Of a DNA stretch of 64,000 bases, positions 24,808-33,291 are shown piece by piece. Numbering within the stretch: position 1 is the first letter of the stretch; the number at the start of each line of letters is the position of its first letter. Under the pieces are notes generated by a model that saw only the letters and a list, made by a program, of their open reading frames with translations, did not search any database and had not been told where the DNA came from. The stretch lies in contig NZ_QWDD01000001.1 in the NCBI RefSeq assembly GCF_003722355.1, forward strand, positions 1,364,001 to 1,428,000, written 5' to 3'. A program made the translations under genes and the position numbers. Source of the DNA: Methylocystis hirsuta. GTDB lineage: Bacteria > Pseudomonadota > Alphaproteobacteria > Rhizobiales > Beijerinckiaceae.

Positions 24808-27144
24808 TTAGAGTTTCAACGGCGCGGGCGCAGGCGCGAGAACGCTGCCGCCAGATCGAGCAGGCGCGTTACCGCCGCCGCTCATGGTGCGACCGAGCTT
24901 GACGATGCTGCCTTCGACTCGCGCTACGGCGTTCTGTGCTTCTGACATCTTCGCCAGGAACAGCGGGGATGGGTCGAGACGGATAGACTGGTGGATGTCG
25001 ACGGCCCCGCGCACGTTGCCTTCAACACCGACTTCAACCGGCTGACGAACAGCAGACGCCACGTTGTCGAGGGCGGATTTGAACGCCATACCCGTCTCCA
25101 CATTTTGCGAAGCCGGTCGGAAAATGTCGCCTTGCTGCTGCGAAGGTGCTTTAAGCGGTGTCTCGTCTTTGAAGCGAAACCACTCGGCGCCTTTCTTGAT
25201 GCCATCGTTCCAAAGCTCTTTGGCTTTGTCGACCCCGCTACCGAGCGCACCGCCCGCGCCATCCATCCATGAACTGAACAGCTTCATGTGATCGTTGAAG
25301 ATAGTCTTCAATGTATCGATGAAAGCTTTCACACCGTTTGCTACCGCTTGCAGCGCGCCAGCAATGCCGGGAATTGCTTCACCGACAAGCCATTGAACAG
25401 CGCCCTTCGCCGCCTCCGCTACGCCGGGAATGTTCATCAAGGCGGTGACGATCGCTGCGACTGCTATCGCCGGTCCCGCGCCGATCGCCCCAATCGCCTG
25501 CATTGCCAGACCAATGGCAATGAGTGCGGGGCCGACAGCAGCGAGGGTCGCCATACCTTTGACCAACGAGCCAAGCGACGCGGCATCCCACCCCGCCATG
25601 CGATCAAACAGGTCCGCGACTTTGTTGATGCCGTCCTCGATGAACTTCATCGCACCGGAATCATGCAGCGCGGCCTTCAGATGTGTAAAGGCGGCACTCA
25701 GGCGAATGAACGCGCCCTCCATTCCGCTACCGTGCTCGCCAGACATCTTCATAGCCGTGCCGTGGAACTTCTCCATCTTCTGAAGATATTCGTCACGAAG
25801 CTCCGGCGATGACATGCTGGCCGCCGTTCGGATGACTTGCTCCCACATCTCACCGAACGCGCGCCGCATCGCCTGCGCAAAAACATCTTGCTTGCCTGCC
25901 GCGGCTTCCTCCGCAGTAGGCTTCATCAAATACGCCCACGAGCGCGGTATTTGCCGCTTCTCCATCATAGACGCCATAGCGCCAGGAGGCAGATGCGCCT
26001 CACGCAACGCGAGCAGCACGCCCATGATGTTACTGCTGGCCATGTGGGAGTTGAAATACTGCTGCGAATATTTCTCGGCCAAGTCGGGGTTGACCGTCGA
26101 GCCTTTCTTGCCCGTGCGTCGTAGGTGGCCGACAGACGCTTGCACCAACTTCGTGATGTCTAGGCTGCCTTCGTCATCATGCGCAGCCGCGAACATTTTC
26201 GCGGCGTAAGACTTAGCAATATCGATACCTTTGCCGCGCATAAAACCGACATAGCCTTCAGGCGACAATCCCTCGTAGCCAAAATATTTGTTGAGATCGA
26301 CGCCATGCTGCAACATCGCTGGCACCGCCGTCGATTTCGGCGCCACCAAAGACAACATCCACGAACGAACGTTTACGCCAGCCTCAGAGCCCTTGATGCC
26401 CATCTCGGCCTGCGCCTCGTGCATCGCCGCTATCAGCGCCGCATTCGTGTGCGTCATATGCGCCAACGGGGCTGACAACTTCAACGCATCGGCCGCCTGA
26501 TCAACGGTCATGTTCGAGTTCGAGGACATCACCGCGAGCAAATCGGAATAGCGCTGAAACTGCGGCAACATTTCCTTGAACGATTTGTTCGAGCCGTCGA
26601 CATTCTTCGTGATCAACCCGAAGGCCTGCGCGACATTTATCAGGCGCTCGTTTGCTTCGTGCTGATCGATGCGACCCGCAAGCGCGAGGTGGAACGACGC
26701 CGTGGCCGATGCGGCGGCCTGCTCGGCGTCCATGTTCGCTTTGACGCCTTGAACGATTGCCTTGCGATATTCCAAGGCATCCAACATGCCGCGGGACTCG
26801 TTGTAGCCGAGCGCTTCCGCGCCTTTCGCCACTTGTTCCTGCTGACGCAGATACGACTCTGTCGCTTCCTTGCCGAGCCCCATGATACGAGCGCGGTTTT
26901 CGATCACGCCGCGAAAGGTGTTCTCTTGCTCTGAAAATTCCTTGCTGGCGTGTGCAAGCCGTTCCAAGCCGAGCGTCAGCGGCAAGGTGACGGCCCACGT
27001 CATATGCTGGCCCGCATGGACCATGGATTTACCCATGGACGCCATGCGGTTCTGTTGAACAGCAACTTTGTTCGCAAGTTGCTGAAGCGGTCCGCTCAGA
27101 TGGTCGATCAAACTGATGACCGCGGCCGTCTCAAACGTCCGCAT
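24808..27144 (-). CDS. Tail tape measure protein
   Basis: A 778-residue protein setting tail length. It is helical with coiled coil at the start (HLSGPLQQLANKVAVQQNRM), has a TMP core (FRGVIENRARIMGLGKEA...), hydrophobic Gly/Ala-rich segments near residues 545-590 and a C-terminal mixed part. It lies after the chaperone genes and before gp43, as expected. Confidence 0.9.
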   Translation of the reverse strand: MRTFETAAVISLIDHLSGPLQQLANKVAVQQNRMASMGKSMVHAGQHMTWAVTLPLTLGLERLAHASKEFSEQENTFRGVIENRARIMGLGKEATESYLRQQEQVAKGAEALGYNESRGMLDALEYRKAIVQGVKANMDAEQAAASATASFHLALAGRIDQHEANERLINVAQAFGLITKNVDGSNKSFKEMLPQFQRYSDLLAVMSSNSNMTVDQAADALKLSAPLAHMTHTNAALIAAMHEAQAEMGIKGSEAGVNVRSWMLSLVAPKSTAVPAMLQHGVDLNKYFGYEGLSPEGYVGFMRGKGIDIAKSYAAKMFAAAHDDEGSLDITKLVQASVGHLRRTGKKGSTVNPDLAEKYSQQYFNSHMASSNIMGVLLALREAHLPPGAMASMMEKRQIPRSWAYLMKPTAEEAAAGKQDVFAQAMRRAFGEMWEQVIRTAASMSSPELRDEYLQKMEKFHGTAMKMSGEHGSGMEGAFIRLSAAFTHLKAALHDSGAMKFIEDGINKVADLFDRMAGWDAASLGSLVKGMATLAAVGPALIAIGLAMQAIGAIGAGPAIAVAAIVTALMNIPGVAEAAKGAVQWLVGEAIPGIAGALQAVANGVKAFIDTLKTIFNDHMKLFSSWMDGAGGALGSGVDKAKELWNDGIKKGAEWFRFKDETPLKAPSQQQGDIFRPASQNVETGMAFKSALDNVASAVRQPVEVGVEGNVRGAVDIHQSIRLDPSPLFLAKMSEAQNAVARVEGSIVKLGRTMSGGGNAPARSGGSVLAPAPAPLKL

Positions 27145-27156
27145 TCAACAACCCCT

Positions 27157-27288
27157 TTATGGCTGGCGGAGCTTTTGCAAATCCCCAAGCAGGTTCACGT
27201 AAGCGGCGAGCTGCGAAACCGACATCGCCTCGATCTCTGACGGTTGGATGTGATAATCCGCAATCAGAAAGGCGATCCTCAGCCTCAC
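27157..27288 (-). CDS. GpE-type second tail chaperone (43 residues)
   Basis: A 43-residue frame starting GTG at 27288, which overlaps the TGA of the preceding chaperone (GTGA). The product begins MRLRIAFLIADYHIQPSEIE and continues with an AMSVSQLAAYV helix, the shape of P2 GpE'-like proteins that help assemble tails around the tape measure. It is in the -1 frame relative to the upstream gene, as in P2 E/E', but I see no canonical slippery heptamer, so independent initiation is more likely here. Too short for a 60-residue cut-off. Confidence 0.7.
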   Translation of the reverse strand: MRLRIAFLIADYHIQPSEIEAMSVSQLAAYVNLLGDLQKLRQP

Positions 27289-27596
27289 AGATCGATAGGG
27301 TTCTCGGCGCCGGTCGACTCCTGCAACATGTTGACAAGCTTGGTTCGCACCTCGGTGTAGTCGCGAGCAGATAAGCCTTCCAGCACCAACTCGTCATGGC
27401 CGGTCATGTCGACAAGAAAGCCGATCACGGCTTTGTTGTCGAAGGAGACCTCCTTCATGCCGTCGTTTCCGAACCGCATGATGAAAGGTTCGCCATATTT
27501 GATGAACGGACGCGCGGTCGGCTCGTTCAGGACAAGCTCCTTTACAAGGCCTTTGTGCGTCTCCAAGGCCTTACGAAGCGGCACGGTGTTTGACAT
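27285..27596 (-). CDS. Tail assembly chaperone
   Basis: A 103-residue protein in the chaperone position between tube and tape measure genes. It starts MSNTVPLRKALETHKGLVKE, with LVLNEPTARPFIKYGEPFIM as the beta-hairpin element of the P2 gpE/Mu gp41 group and a helical remainder. Confidence 0.75.
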   Translation of the reverse strand: MSNTVPLRKALETHKGLVKELVLNEPTARPFIKYGEPFIMRFGNDGMKEVSFDNKAVIGFLVDMTGHDELVLEGLSARDYTEVRTKLVNMLQESTGAENPIDL

Positions 27597-27616
27597 TTGC
27601 GGGGGGAACTCCGGTT

Positions 27617-28000
27617 TTAGTATGTGGTGATGATGACGCGATTAGCGGTGATCTTCAGGCCGCTAATCTCGCCGGTTTCGGTGTTGAGTTTCGGACGCCC
27701 GACAATCACGCCGCGCGTAAACAAATACTTCCGGCGCACGTCCCACAGGTCGATCGTAACGTCGACCGGGCAGCCCATGAGGCCGAGGATGTCGAGGCCG
27801 CAGCTATCGGAAAGGGTCATCTCCGCTTCGGCCGGCATCGGCTTGTTGATGGTGTAGATGGTGCCGTCCTGGTTGGACTTCACCTCACGCTCGAAATTGG
27901 TCGGAGTCACGCTGACAGAACGCGGCGACACATTGACGCCGTTGATTGCAATCGACGCGCGACCGCCAGAAGCCGAGCAGCAATCGGTGACAGATGCCAT
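27617..28000 (-). CDS. Tail tube protein
   Basis: A 127-residue protein of the Mu gpM/tail-tube family. It has RASIAINGVNVSPRSVSVTP, the middle hairpin YTINKPMPAEAEMTLSDSCG and the closing strand GLKITANRVIITTY. Ring-forming tube subunit inside the sheath; encoded directly after the sheath as in Mu. Confidence 0.85.
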   Translation of the reverse strand: MASVTDCCSASGGRASIAINGVNVSPRSVSVTPTNFEREVKSNQDGTIYTINKPMPAEAEMTLSDSCGLDILGLMGCPVDVTIDLWDVRRKYLFTRGVIVGRPKLNTETGEISGLKITANRVIITTY

Positions 28001-28024
28001 GAATTGGAGTCCTTATGATGAGAG

Positions 28025-28060
28025 GACGTGCGGACGCTCATGTCCGCACGTCGCAACAAT
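28025..28060 (-). promoter_or_regulatory. Hairpin and TTGTTGCGAC motif after the sheath stop
   Basis: Directly after the TAA of the sheath gene the leftward strand reads TTGTTGCGAC and an 11-bp hairpin GACGTGCGGAC/GTCCGCACGTC. No T-run follows, so it may stabilise the upstream mRNA or bind a protein rather than terminate. Related TGTTG(C/T)GAC sequences follow the capsid, terminase and 59.2-kb genes. Confidence 0.5.
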
Positions 28061-29841
28061 TACTGCGAGAACTGAAGGTGGCTGGTGACGTTGCCGGCGA
28101 AAATCTCGAACTGATTGACGTGATCGACTGGGATGTAGGCGTTCACGCGATCCGGGTCTTGCTCACTGCGCTCGACGATAAGAAGCCGCGCAAACAGTTC
28201 GGAGTTCTCGAAAACGCCCAAGCTCTCCAACTGACGGTATGCATGGACGATAGCGTCGTGAATGTCCGAAGCAGTCACGAAATTCTGCAACCGATCAGGG
28301 TTGTCATTGACAAGCGCACACCGAGGGAACGTCTGCTCGATATACGCTTTCATGAAGCGGATGCCATACATCGCCTGCGCCAGGGTGTTGACGCGCATGA
28401 AGCTTTGATCGGGGTTGCCGTTCACGTCACGCTGATACGTCGAGAGCATACGATCGATGTGAACGGTGCCTTCGCGAGTGACGAAATAGCTGCCCAACCC
28501 GGCATAGTAGAAGCTCTGACGCTGAACAGTCGTCCAAACATCGTTGAAGTTCTTCGGCGGCCGAATGCCGATAAGCTGCAACGTGCCAAGTCGACGCGAC
28601 AATTCGGGCGGGGCCTGAAGATGGGCCGCGGCCTGCGCGCCCCATGCCGCCGCGAGCAATTCGGCCGGCTGCGGACTGTTATACATCGCGACCGGGAACG
28701 TGAACTGACTGTTCCGCGATGAGAAGAACGCTTGCACCTCGCCGAAAGTCTTGCCGACCATAGCCGTAAAGTTGAGCCCATAAGTCTGCTGGATCGGCGC
28801 CCATCGCGCGGACAGCCACGCCTCGATCTGATCGAGATACGCCGCCTGCGCGTAAGGCATGACGACGAAATCCCACAGATCATCGCCGAGCCCGGTAACG
28901 GCGCTCGTGATCAACGGATCGCCGGAGCCGCCGGACATCTGCGTGATCGAGAGAATCTGGTCGGACAACTCGCTGTCGTCGCGCAACATGCGGGTTTCGA
29001 TTCGAATGCCGTTGCCGAGCGTGCCCTTGTTGATCGCCGTGATATTGACGACATCGTTTGTGCCGTTGGCGACGTTGTGATTGGTGAGCGTGTTCAACGC
29101 CGCCGACCATGTGGAGACTTGCCGCGTGTTGGCCCACACGCCCGCGCTGATAGCAGTGAAGGTGACATCCGCGACGTTCGCGGCGGCGGTAAAGCCGCAA
29201 CGTGAGTCAATCGCCGCTGCGACCTTGGCCGCGATCTGCGCCGACGTGTCCGCCGCCAGGATCGGCACCGAGTAGAGAATGCCATTGACGGTGACGGGAA
29301 GCGTCTGATTGGAGCCCGGCGCATTCAACGTGTAGGAGACGGTGACAGCGCCCTTAACGCCTGCCACCGCCACAGCGGACACCTGAATCTTGGGGCACGC
29401 GTTGATAGCGTCGCGCAACGCCGTCGCCATCTGGTAGTTGGTCATCAGGGTGTTGACGGGCACCGCGATGCGTTTGCCGCCGACATAGAGGATCAGCGAG
29501 CCCGAGCGCGCCAGCGGTGCATAGGCCGGAAACGCAAAAGAGCCCGTCGCCGCGGCGCCGCCGGCCGCGTCCGCGAGCGGAAGGCACCAGATTTCTTGGA
29601 ACGGCGCATTGGCGCGCGCAATGTCATACATCGCCGCCAGTTGCGAGCCGACGCCAAACAGGCCATCCTCGCCGCCCGCAACAATGATCGGAACGTCAGC
29701 GACCGCCGAGCCTGCTGAAGTCTTCTGGCCGATCAGCAAAAGTCGGCTGATCGTCTGATACGGCGCGCGCGACGGATTGAACTCGAACCACGCAAACGGA
29801 ACGCGCAGGTTGTCGGGAATCTGATTGAATGAAACAGCCAT
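28060..29841 (-). CDS. Tail sheath protein
   Basis: A 593-residue contractile sheath subunit (Mu gpL family). It starts MAVSFNQIPDNLRVPFAWFE, followed by RAPYQTISRLLLIGQK, with the C-terminal sheath domain containing IYGIRF-type VNTLAQAMYGIRFMKAYIEQ and DRLQNFVTASDIHDAIVHAY. Presence of sheath and tube shows a myovirus tail. Confidence 0.93.
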   Translation of the reverse strand: MAVSFNQIPDNLRVPFAWFEFNPSRAPYQTISRLLLIGQKTSAGSAVADVPIIVAGGEDGLFGVGSQLAAMYDIARANAPFQEIWCLPLADAAGGAAATGSFAFPAYAPLARSGSLILYVGGKRIAVPVNTLMTNYQMATALRDAINACPKIQVSAVAVAGVKGAVTVSYTLNAPGSNQTLPVTVNGILYSVPILAADTSAQIAAKVAAAIDSRCGFTAAANVADVTFTAISAGVWANTRQVSTWSAALNTLTNHNVANGTNDVVNITAINKGTLGNGIRIETRMLRDDSELSDQILSITQMSGGSGDPLITSAVTGLGDDLWDFVVMPYAQAAYLDQIEAWLSARWAPIQQTYGLNFTAMVGKTFGEVQAFFSSRNSQFTFPVAMYNSPQPAELLAAAWGAQAAAHLQAPPELSRRLGTLQLIGIRPPKNFNDVWTTVQRQSFYYAGLGSYFVTREGTVHIDRMLSTYQRDVNGNPDQSFMRVNTLAQAMYGIRFMKAYIEQTFPRCALVNDNPDRLQNFVTASDIHDAIVHAYRQLESLGVFENSELFARLLIVERSEQDPDRVNAYIPVDHVNQFEIFAGNVTSHLQFSQ

Positions 29842-29854
29842 AATAGCTCAGCCC

Positions 29855-30103
29855 TTAAAGAGATTCGTCATCGGGCGTGTCGACAAGTCCCGACAACGGA
29901 CCGTCAGGACCGTCGTCGACAGGTGGCACAACCGGCGCCGGCGTAGATTCCGGCGGCGTCTTCGTGAGATCACCCACGCGCAATGCTGAATAGTAGAAAG
30001 GATCGTAACCGCTGACCGTCACGCCTTCGGGCGGAACCGGCCGGAAATTGTGCTCAGGCTGCAAGATCAGCCGTCCAGGCACGGGATAAACCGTGATCTG
30101 CAT
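29855..30103 (-). CDS. DUF2635 protein (Mu gp38-like)
   Basis: An 82-residue protein. The N-terminal half has the family pattern VYPVPGRLILQPEHNFRPVP with PEGVTV and YYSALRVGDL. The C-terminal tail is Pro/Asp-rich. It stands immediately before the sheath gene, as in Mu. Role in the tail unknown. Confidence 0.8.
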   Translation of the reverse strand: MQITVYPVPGRLILQPEHNFRPVPPEGVTVSGYDPFYYSALRVGDLTKTPPESTPAPVVPPVDDGPDGPLSGLVDTPDDESL

Positions 30104-30129
30104 CTCAAACCTCTATGATGTGAGTGAAG

Positions 30130-30975
30130 CTATTGCGTCGATTGCGACGGCGACCACATCGCGCGAAATTCAACACGTCCGTCAGGCCCCTGCGTCTTAT
30201 TCATCGCCGCCAGCAGATTGGGGTTGGCAGGATCGATTGCGTCGACATCGACGCCCACACGCTTCAACAAACGTGCGTAAGTCTGCGGAATGTCTTGTCC
30301 GCCGAGCGCCCCAACTACACCTGCCATCGACGGTGACGCCTGCATGGCAACAAGCATTGGTCGCAACCAAGGCGACAGCGCTACGAAGTCGTCCTCGGTC
30401 AATTTCTTGACATGTGGCTGCGGGTCCGTCGCAAAGCCCCACGGCGGAGGGCAGTCGTCATTGATGCGACATTTAAACAAGAGAACGCGCGCCGCCAATT
30501 TGTTGTTGCTGTTCTCGTCGCGCTGGACATGCGACGAGATGGATTGAACCTGCACGACGTATTTCTTGAACGCGTTCGTTGCAGGCCGGTTCTGGTAGCC
30601 GAGTAAAGCCCAACGAACCTGTTGCTCAAACAGGTCTAGGCGTAACTCCAATTGCGGGTCTGTCATCGGAACGAGGAAGACGCTCGATCCCGTCTTGACC
30701 TGTGAATCGAACGAGCCGATAACAACCTCCACGCGCAGCGTGACGTTGCGAATATAAGGCCCGTTGCTGGTGGCGCGACTTACGTTTTGCGTGTCATCTT
30801 CGTCGGTATAAACCAACACCGCCGGCAAGTCGGATTTGGATTCGGTGAACTGCGCAGGGTCCAACATACTGTCGAACACCTTGTCGCCCGCCATAGTGAC
30901 GACATCAAGATCGCCGTCTTGTGGCGTCATCGCGTTGACCGCCAACGCGCGAAGCATCAAACGTGAAAGGCTCAT
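30130..30975 (-). CDS. Probable tail terminator protein
   Basis: A 281-residue protein starting at the ATG at 30975, which overlaps the preceding stop (ATGA). The fold pattern DLPAVLVYTDEDD, VTLRVEVVIGSFD and PQLELRLDLFEQQVRWALLG resembles tail terminator/Mu gp37 proteins, which cap the tube. The C-terminal half (DIPQTYARLLKRVGVDVDAI onward) is an extra. The open frame continues upstream as shadow. Confidence 0.65.
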   Translation of the reverse strand: MSLSRLMLRALAVNAMTPQDGDLDVVTMAGDKVFDSMLDPAQFTESKSDLPAVLVYTDEDDTQNVSRATSNGPYIRNVTLRVEVVIGSFDSQVKTGSSVFLVPMTDPQLELRLDLFEQQVRWALLGYQNRPATNAFKKYVVQVQSISSHVQRDENSNNKLAARVLLFKCRINDDCPPPWGFATDPQPHVKKLTEDDFVALSPWLRPMLVAMQASPSMAGVVGALGGQDIPQTYARLLKRVGVDVDAIDPANPNLLAAMNKTQGPDGRVEFRAMWSPSQSTQ

Positions 30976-31355
30976 GGGGCCTCGCCAAGTTGCACAAGGT
31001 TCACGAGGATGCCCGAAACGGTGTCCGGCTGCGCGCTCGTTACCTCGTAAAGGAGTCCTGTCGAGCAACGTTGAAAGCGGTCCCCGCGGTTCACTAGATA
31101 GCGAAGCTGGCCGCGATGAATTGTCAGCGTCGGATCGTTGGAAACGACGCCGGCCTGTTCCAAGCCAAGACGCACATCGCGCGGCTCGTAGCAAAACTTC
31201 GCCACCAACATGTAGGCCGGTTTGCTTGGGTCTGGCGCACTCGGATAATTCGGCCGCGAAACGGTCGAAACATGTGTCCACATGTCGCCGACATGCTGAT
31301 CGATTTCCGCGTGCGCTTTCGCCTCAAATTCTTCAAACGAAGGCCGATCAAACAT
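30972..31355 (-). CDS. Head-tail connector region protein
   Basis: A 127-residue protein, MFDRPSFEEFEAKAHAEIDQ at the start, then beta-rich (DRFQRCSTGLLYEVTSAQPD). The position between capsid and tail terminator genes suggests head completion or stopper. Overlap ATGA with the next gene. Family uncertain. Confidence 0.55.
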   Translation of the reverse strand: MFDRPSFEEFEAKAHAEIDQHVGDMWTHVSTVSRPNYPSAPDPSKPAYMLVAKFCYEPRDVRLGLEQAGVVSNDPTLTIHRGQLRYLVNRGDRFQRCSTGLLYEVTSAQPDTVSGILVNLVQLGEAP

Positions 31356-31357
31356 CG

Positions 31358-31786
31358 CTACCCCGCGACAACGACTACGTTGATTCGCCGCACGAGCTTT
31401 CGCACCGGCAGGGCGAGATCGCCGGGATTGGTGATTTGGGTTGCGGTGATGTTGAGCGTCACATCGAGCCAATATGCGTCGCCGACTTTCGCGTTCACCG
31501 CGGGCGAAATAACAACAGCCGTCGCATACGACGCGTATACGTCGTCTTCGATCACAGGCGTGCTCGGGCTGTCGACCGCCACCGCCCATGTCGCACTGGA
31601 AAGCGTCGCAGGGCCGTTTGCAGACAACCAGTCCGCGAGGTCGATGATAAAATCGAGCGTATCACGCTGCCGAATATAGAATGTTGCGAGCGCGTCAGGT
31701 TTCGGCGCCATCTCGGCGATACTCTGCGGTTCGCAAACAGGTAGGGCCACACGTCGGCAAGCCGGCGCGTCCTTCAATTGAAACAT
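31358..31786 (-). CDS. Unknown protein of the connector region
   Basis: A 142-residue protein. The N-terminal part has two Cys (ACRRVALPVCEPQ). The C-terminal half (AYWLDVTLNITATQITNPGD, LVRRINVVVVAG) is beta-rich. It lies 2 bases before the connector gene. Possibly a head-tail adaptor, not recognised. Confidence 0.5.
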   Translation of the reverse strand: MFQLKDAPACRRVALPVCEPQSIAEMAPKPDALATFYIRQRDTLDFIIDLADWLSANGPATLSSATWAVAVDSPSTPVIEDDVYASYATAVVISPAVNAKVGDAYWLDVTLNITATQITNPGDLALPVRKLVRRINVVVVAG

Positions 31787-31795
31787 GTGCGCCTC

Positions 31796-32200
31796 TTAGT
31801 GAGATTTAATCCACGCTAGGATCACGTCGAGCTTCGCGACAATCGCAAGAAGCAACGCGGCAACAATCCCAAACGACCACTTCGCGCCGGAGACAAACCA
31901 CGACGCTTGCTTGCGTTGCTCAAAGGCGCTGCGAATAGCAGGGGCCAACTCGTCGAGCGTATTTTTCATGCTGGCGATCTCAGTCGCCATTTTCTCGTCA
32001 GAAACCAAATGACCCGAGAAGTCTAGGCGCATTTGTGCAAGATCGTTCTTGATCTCTTTTATGTCTTGCATCATCTCCTGACGCTCACGCGTGCCCTCTT
32101 TAATGGACGTGTCCATTCGTCCAAGTTGTTGACCTAATTCGATTGCGCGTGATGTTGAGAGGTCGGCCCCTTGATGGGCGACATCCGACTGCATATCCAT
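31796..32200 (-). CDS. Coiled-coil protein with C-terminal membrane segment
   Basis: A 134-residue protein with heptad-rich residues about 15-90 and one C-terminal membrane helix (GAKWSFGIVAALLLAIVAKL). The topology recalls phage inner-membrane proteins such as antiholins or DUF1515-like proteins, but it sits inside the structural genes. The ATG at 32200 was chosen over a TTG five codons earlier. Confidence 0.6.
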   Translation of the reverse strand: MDMQSDVAHQGADLSTSRAIELGQQLGRMDTSIKEGTRERQEMMQDIKEIKNDLAQMRLDFSGHLVSDEKMATEIASMKNTLDELAPAIRSAFEQRKQASWFVSGAKWSFGIVAALLLAIVAKLDVILAWIKSH

Positions 32201-32221
32201 CAACAGGGACCCCAACAGCGG

Positions 32222-32257
32222 AAAAGGAAAAGAGCGGACGTTGTTACCGTCCGCTCC
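32222..32257 (-). terminator. Intrinsic terminator within the late run
   Basis: Read leftward: GAGCGGACG-GTAACAA-CGTCCGCTC followed by TTTTCCTTTT, between two small genes downstream of the capsid block. It could reduce transcription of tail genes relative to capsid. Confidence 0.75.
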
Positions 32258-32265
32258 CTAGTTGA

Positions 32266-32502
32266 TCAGATGTCGTCGCCGTCGAGCGCGGCGTCATACT
32301 CCGTCGCAATCTCGTCCTTGATCATCTGCTCGCCAACCGCGTCGTCAACAGTGACGATGCTGCCTGCCGGCATCAAAGGGGTTTCAACGTCAACAACTTT
32401 TGTTTCCCGCCCACGCCATTTCTTGACGGCCTGCACGGGCTGACCGTCGTCGTCAAGAATGGGCTGCGGGATGACTGCGCTTTGGCGGAGCGTAACCTTC
32501 AT
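32266..32502 (-). CDS. Small protein of the head region
   Basis: A 78-residue acidic protein, MKVTLRQSAVIPQPILDDDG, with PAGSIVTVDDAVGEQMIKDE as a beta-turn-helix part. It looks like small connector or decoration accessory proteins. Its start touches the stop of the Ig-domain gene (1-base overlap). Confidence 0.55.
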   Translation of the reverse strand: MKVTLRQSAVIPQPILDDDGQPVQAVKKWRGRETKVVDVETPLMPAGSIVTVDDAVGEQMIKDEIATEYDAALDGDDI

Positions 32503-33233
32503 TAGTTGATGACCTTTCCTCGTTTCAGGATGTCGACTTCCGACTGGTGGATGGAGGCCGTTGAGCCGCCGAGCACCGTCGTGGTGAATCCGCCGACACT
32601 CACACCCATGCGACCGGATTGTGGATCGCCGGACAAGTGTTGCTTGACAGTGACGGAAGCCATGTTGCCGTCCGCCGGATCGAAGCCGTTGAAGTAAGAC
32701 GAAGCGGACTCGGCGATCGTGCCTGTGAAGGTGCGATAGCCAAGAGACCCGTTCACATCCTCGACGATGACACGGAAGAAATACGGTCCAGGAACAATTG
32801 GCGTGCCGGTGATCTCTCCGGTAGCCTGATCGAGAAACAGACCGGCCGGCAGATGACCCTCGATAATCGAGAACACATGCACGCCGACGCCGCCCGCAGG
32901 CGTCATGTCGACCGGCGTCATCGCCGAACCCTGGGTCAGGGCGCCAAGCGTCGTCGGCGAGATCGAGATCGGGTCTTCAACAACGCCGGCAAAAGCCTGA
33001 TCGCCGGTCACCGCGACGTTATCCGTTGCGCGGATCGTGAACGAGTAGGGGCCGAGCGTCGTCGGGGTGCCAGAAATCACGCCAGCATTCAGCGCCAAAC
33101 CCGCAGGCAGCGCGCCGCTTTGAACAGCATACGTGTAAGGCCCGGTGCCCCCCGCGCCAACAAGCGTGACGTTCGAGATCGCCACACCCTTCGTCAGAAC
33201 GCCGAGCGAAGTCGGCGTCATCGTAACAGCCAT
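32502..33233 (-). CDS. Ig-like (putative He_PIG) domain head or fibre protein
   Basis: A 243-residue protein with two tandem Ig-type repeats: each has PLPAGL-type turns (GALPAGLALNAGVISGTPTT and GHLPAGLFLDQATGEITGTP), the He_PIG signature. The last ~70 residues form a separate domain. Encoded next to the major capsid protein, so a head fibre or decoration role is likely. Confidence 0.75.
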   Translation of the reverse strand: MAVTMTPTSLGVLTKGVAISNVTLVGAGGTGPYTYAVQSGALPAGLALNAGVISGTPTTLGPYSFTIRATDNVAVTGDQAFAGVVEDPISISPTTLGALTQGSAMTPVDMTPAGGVGVHVFSIIEGHLPAGLFLDQATGEITGTPIVPGPYFFRVIVEDVNGSLGYRTFTGTIAESASSYFNGFDPADGNMASVTVKQHLSGDPQSGRMGVSVGGFTTTVLGGSTASIHQSEVDILKRGKVIN

Positions 33234-33255
33234 TGAAAAAATCTCCTGTGAAGGA

Positions 33256-33291
33256 ACATGCGCTCAGTTAAGAGCGCATGTCACAACAGTT
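33256..33291 (-). promoter_or_regulatory. Hairpin with operator-like half sites after the capsid stop
   Basis: Read leftward after the capsid TAA: TGTTGTGACATG and a 10-bp hairpin ACATGCGCTC/GAGCGCATGT. The sequence GCATGTCACAACAGTT (33276-33291) matches the dispersed 16-bp palindrome at 10 of 14 fixed positions. No T-run follows. Confidence 0.45.

Noticed and set aside
27285-27596. Programmed -1 frameshift between the two tail chaperones
   Set aside because: The -1 frame is open, but no X-XXY-YYZ heptamer is present in the overlap; a GTG re-initiation explains the second product.
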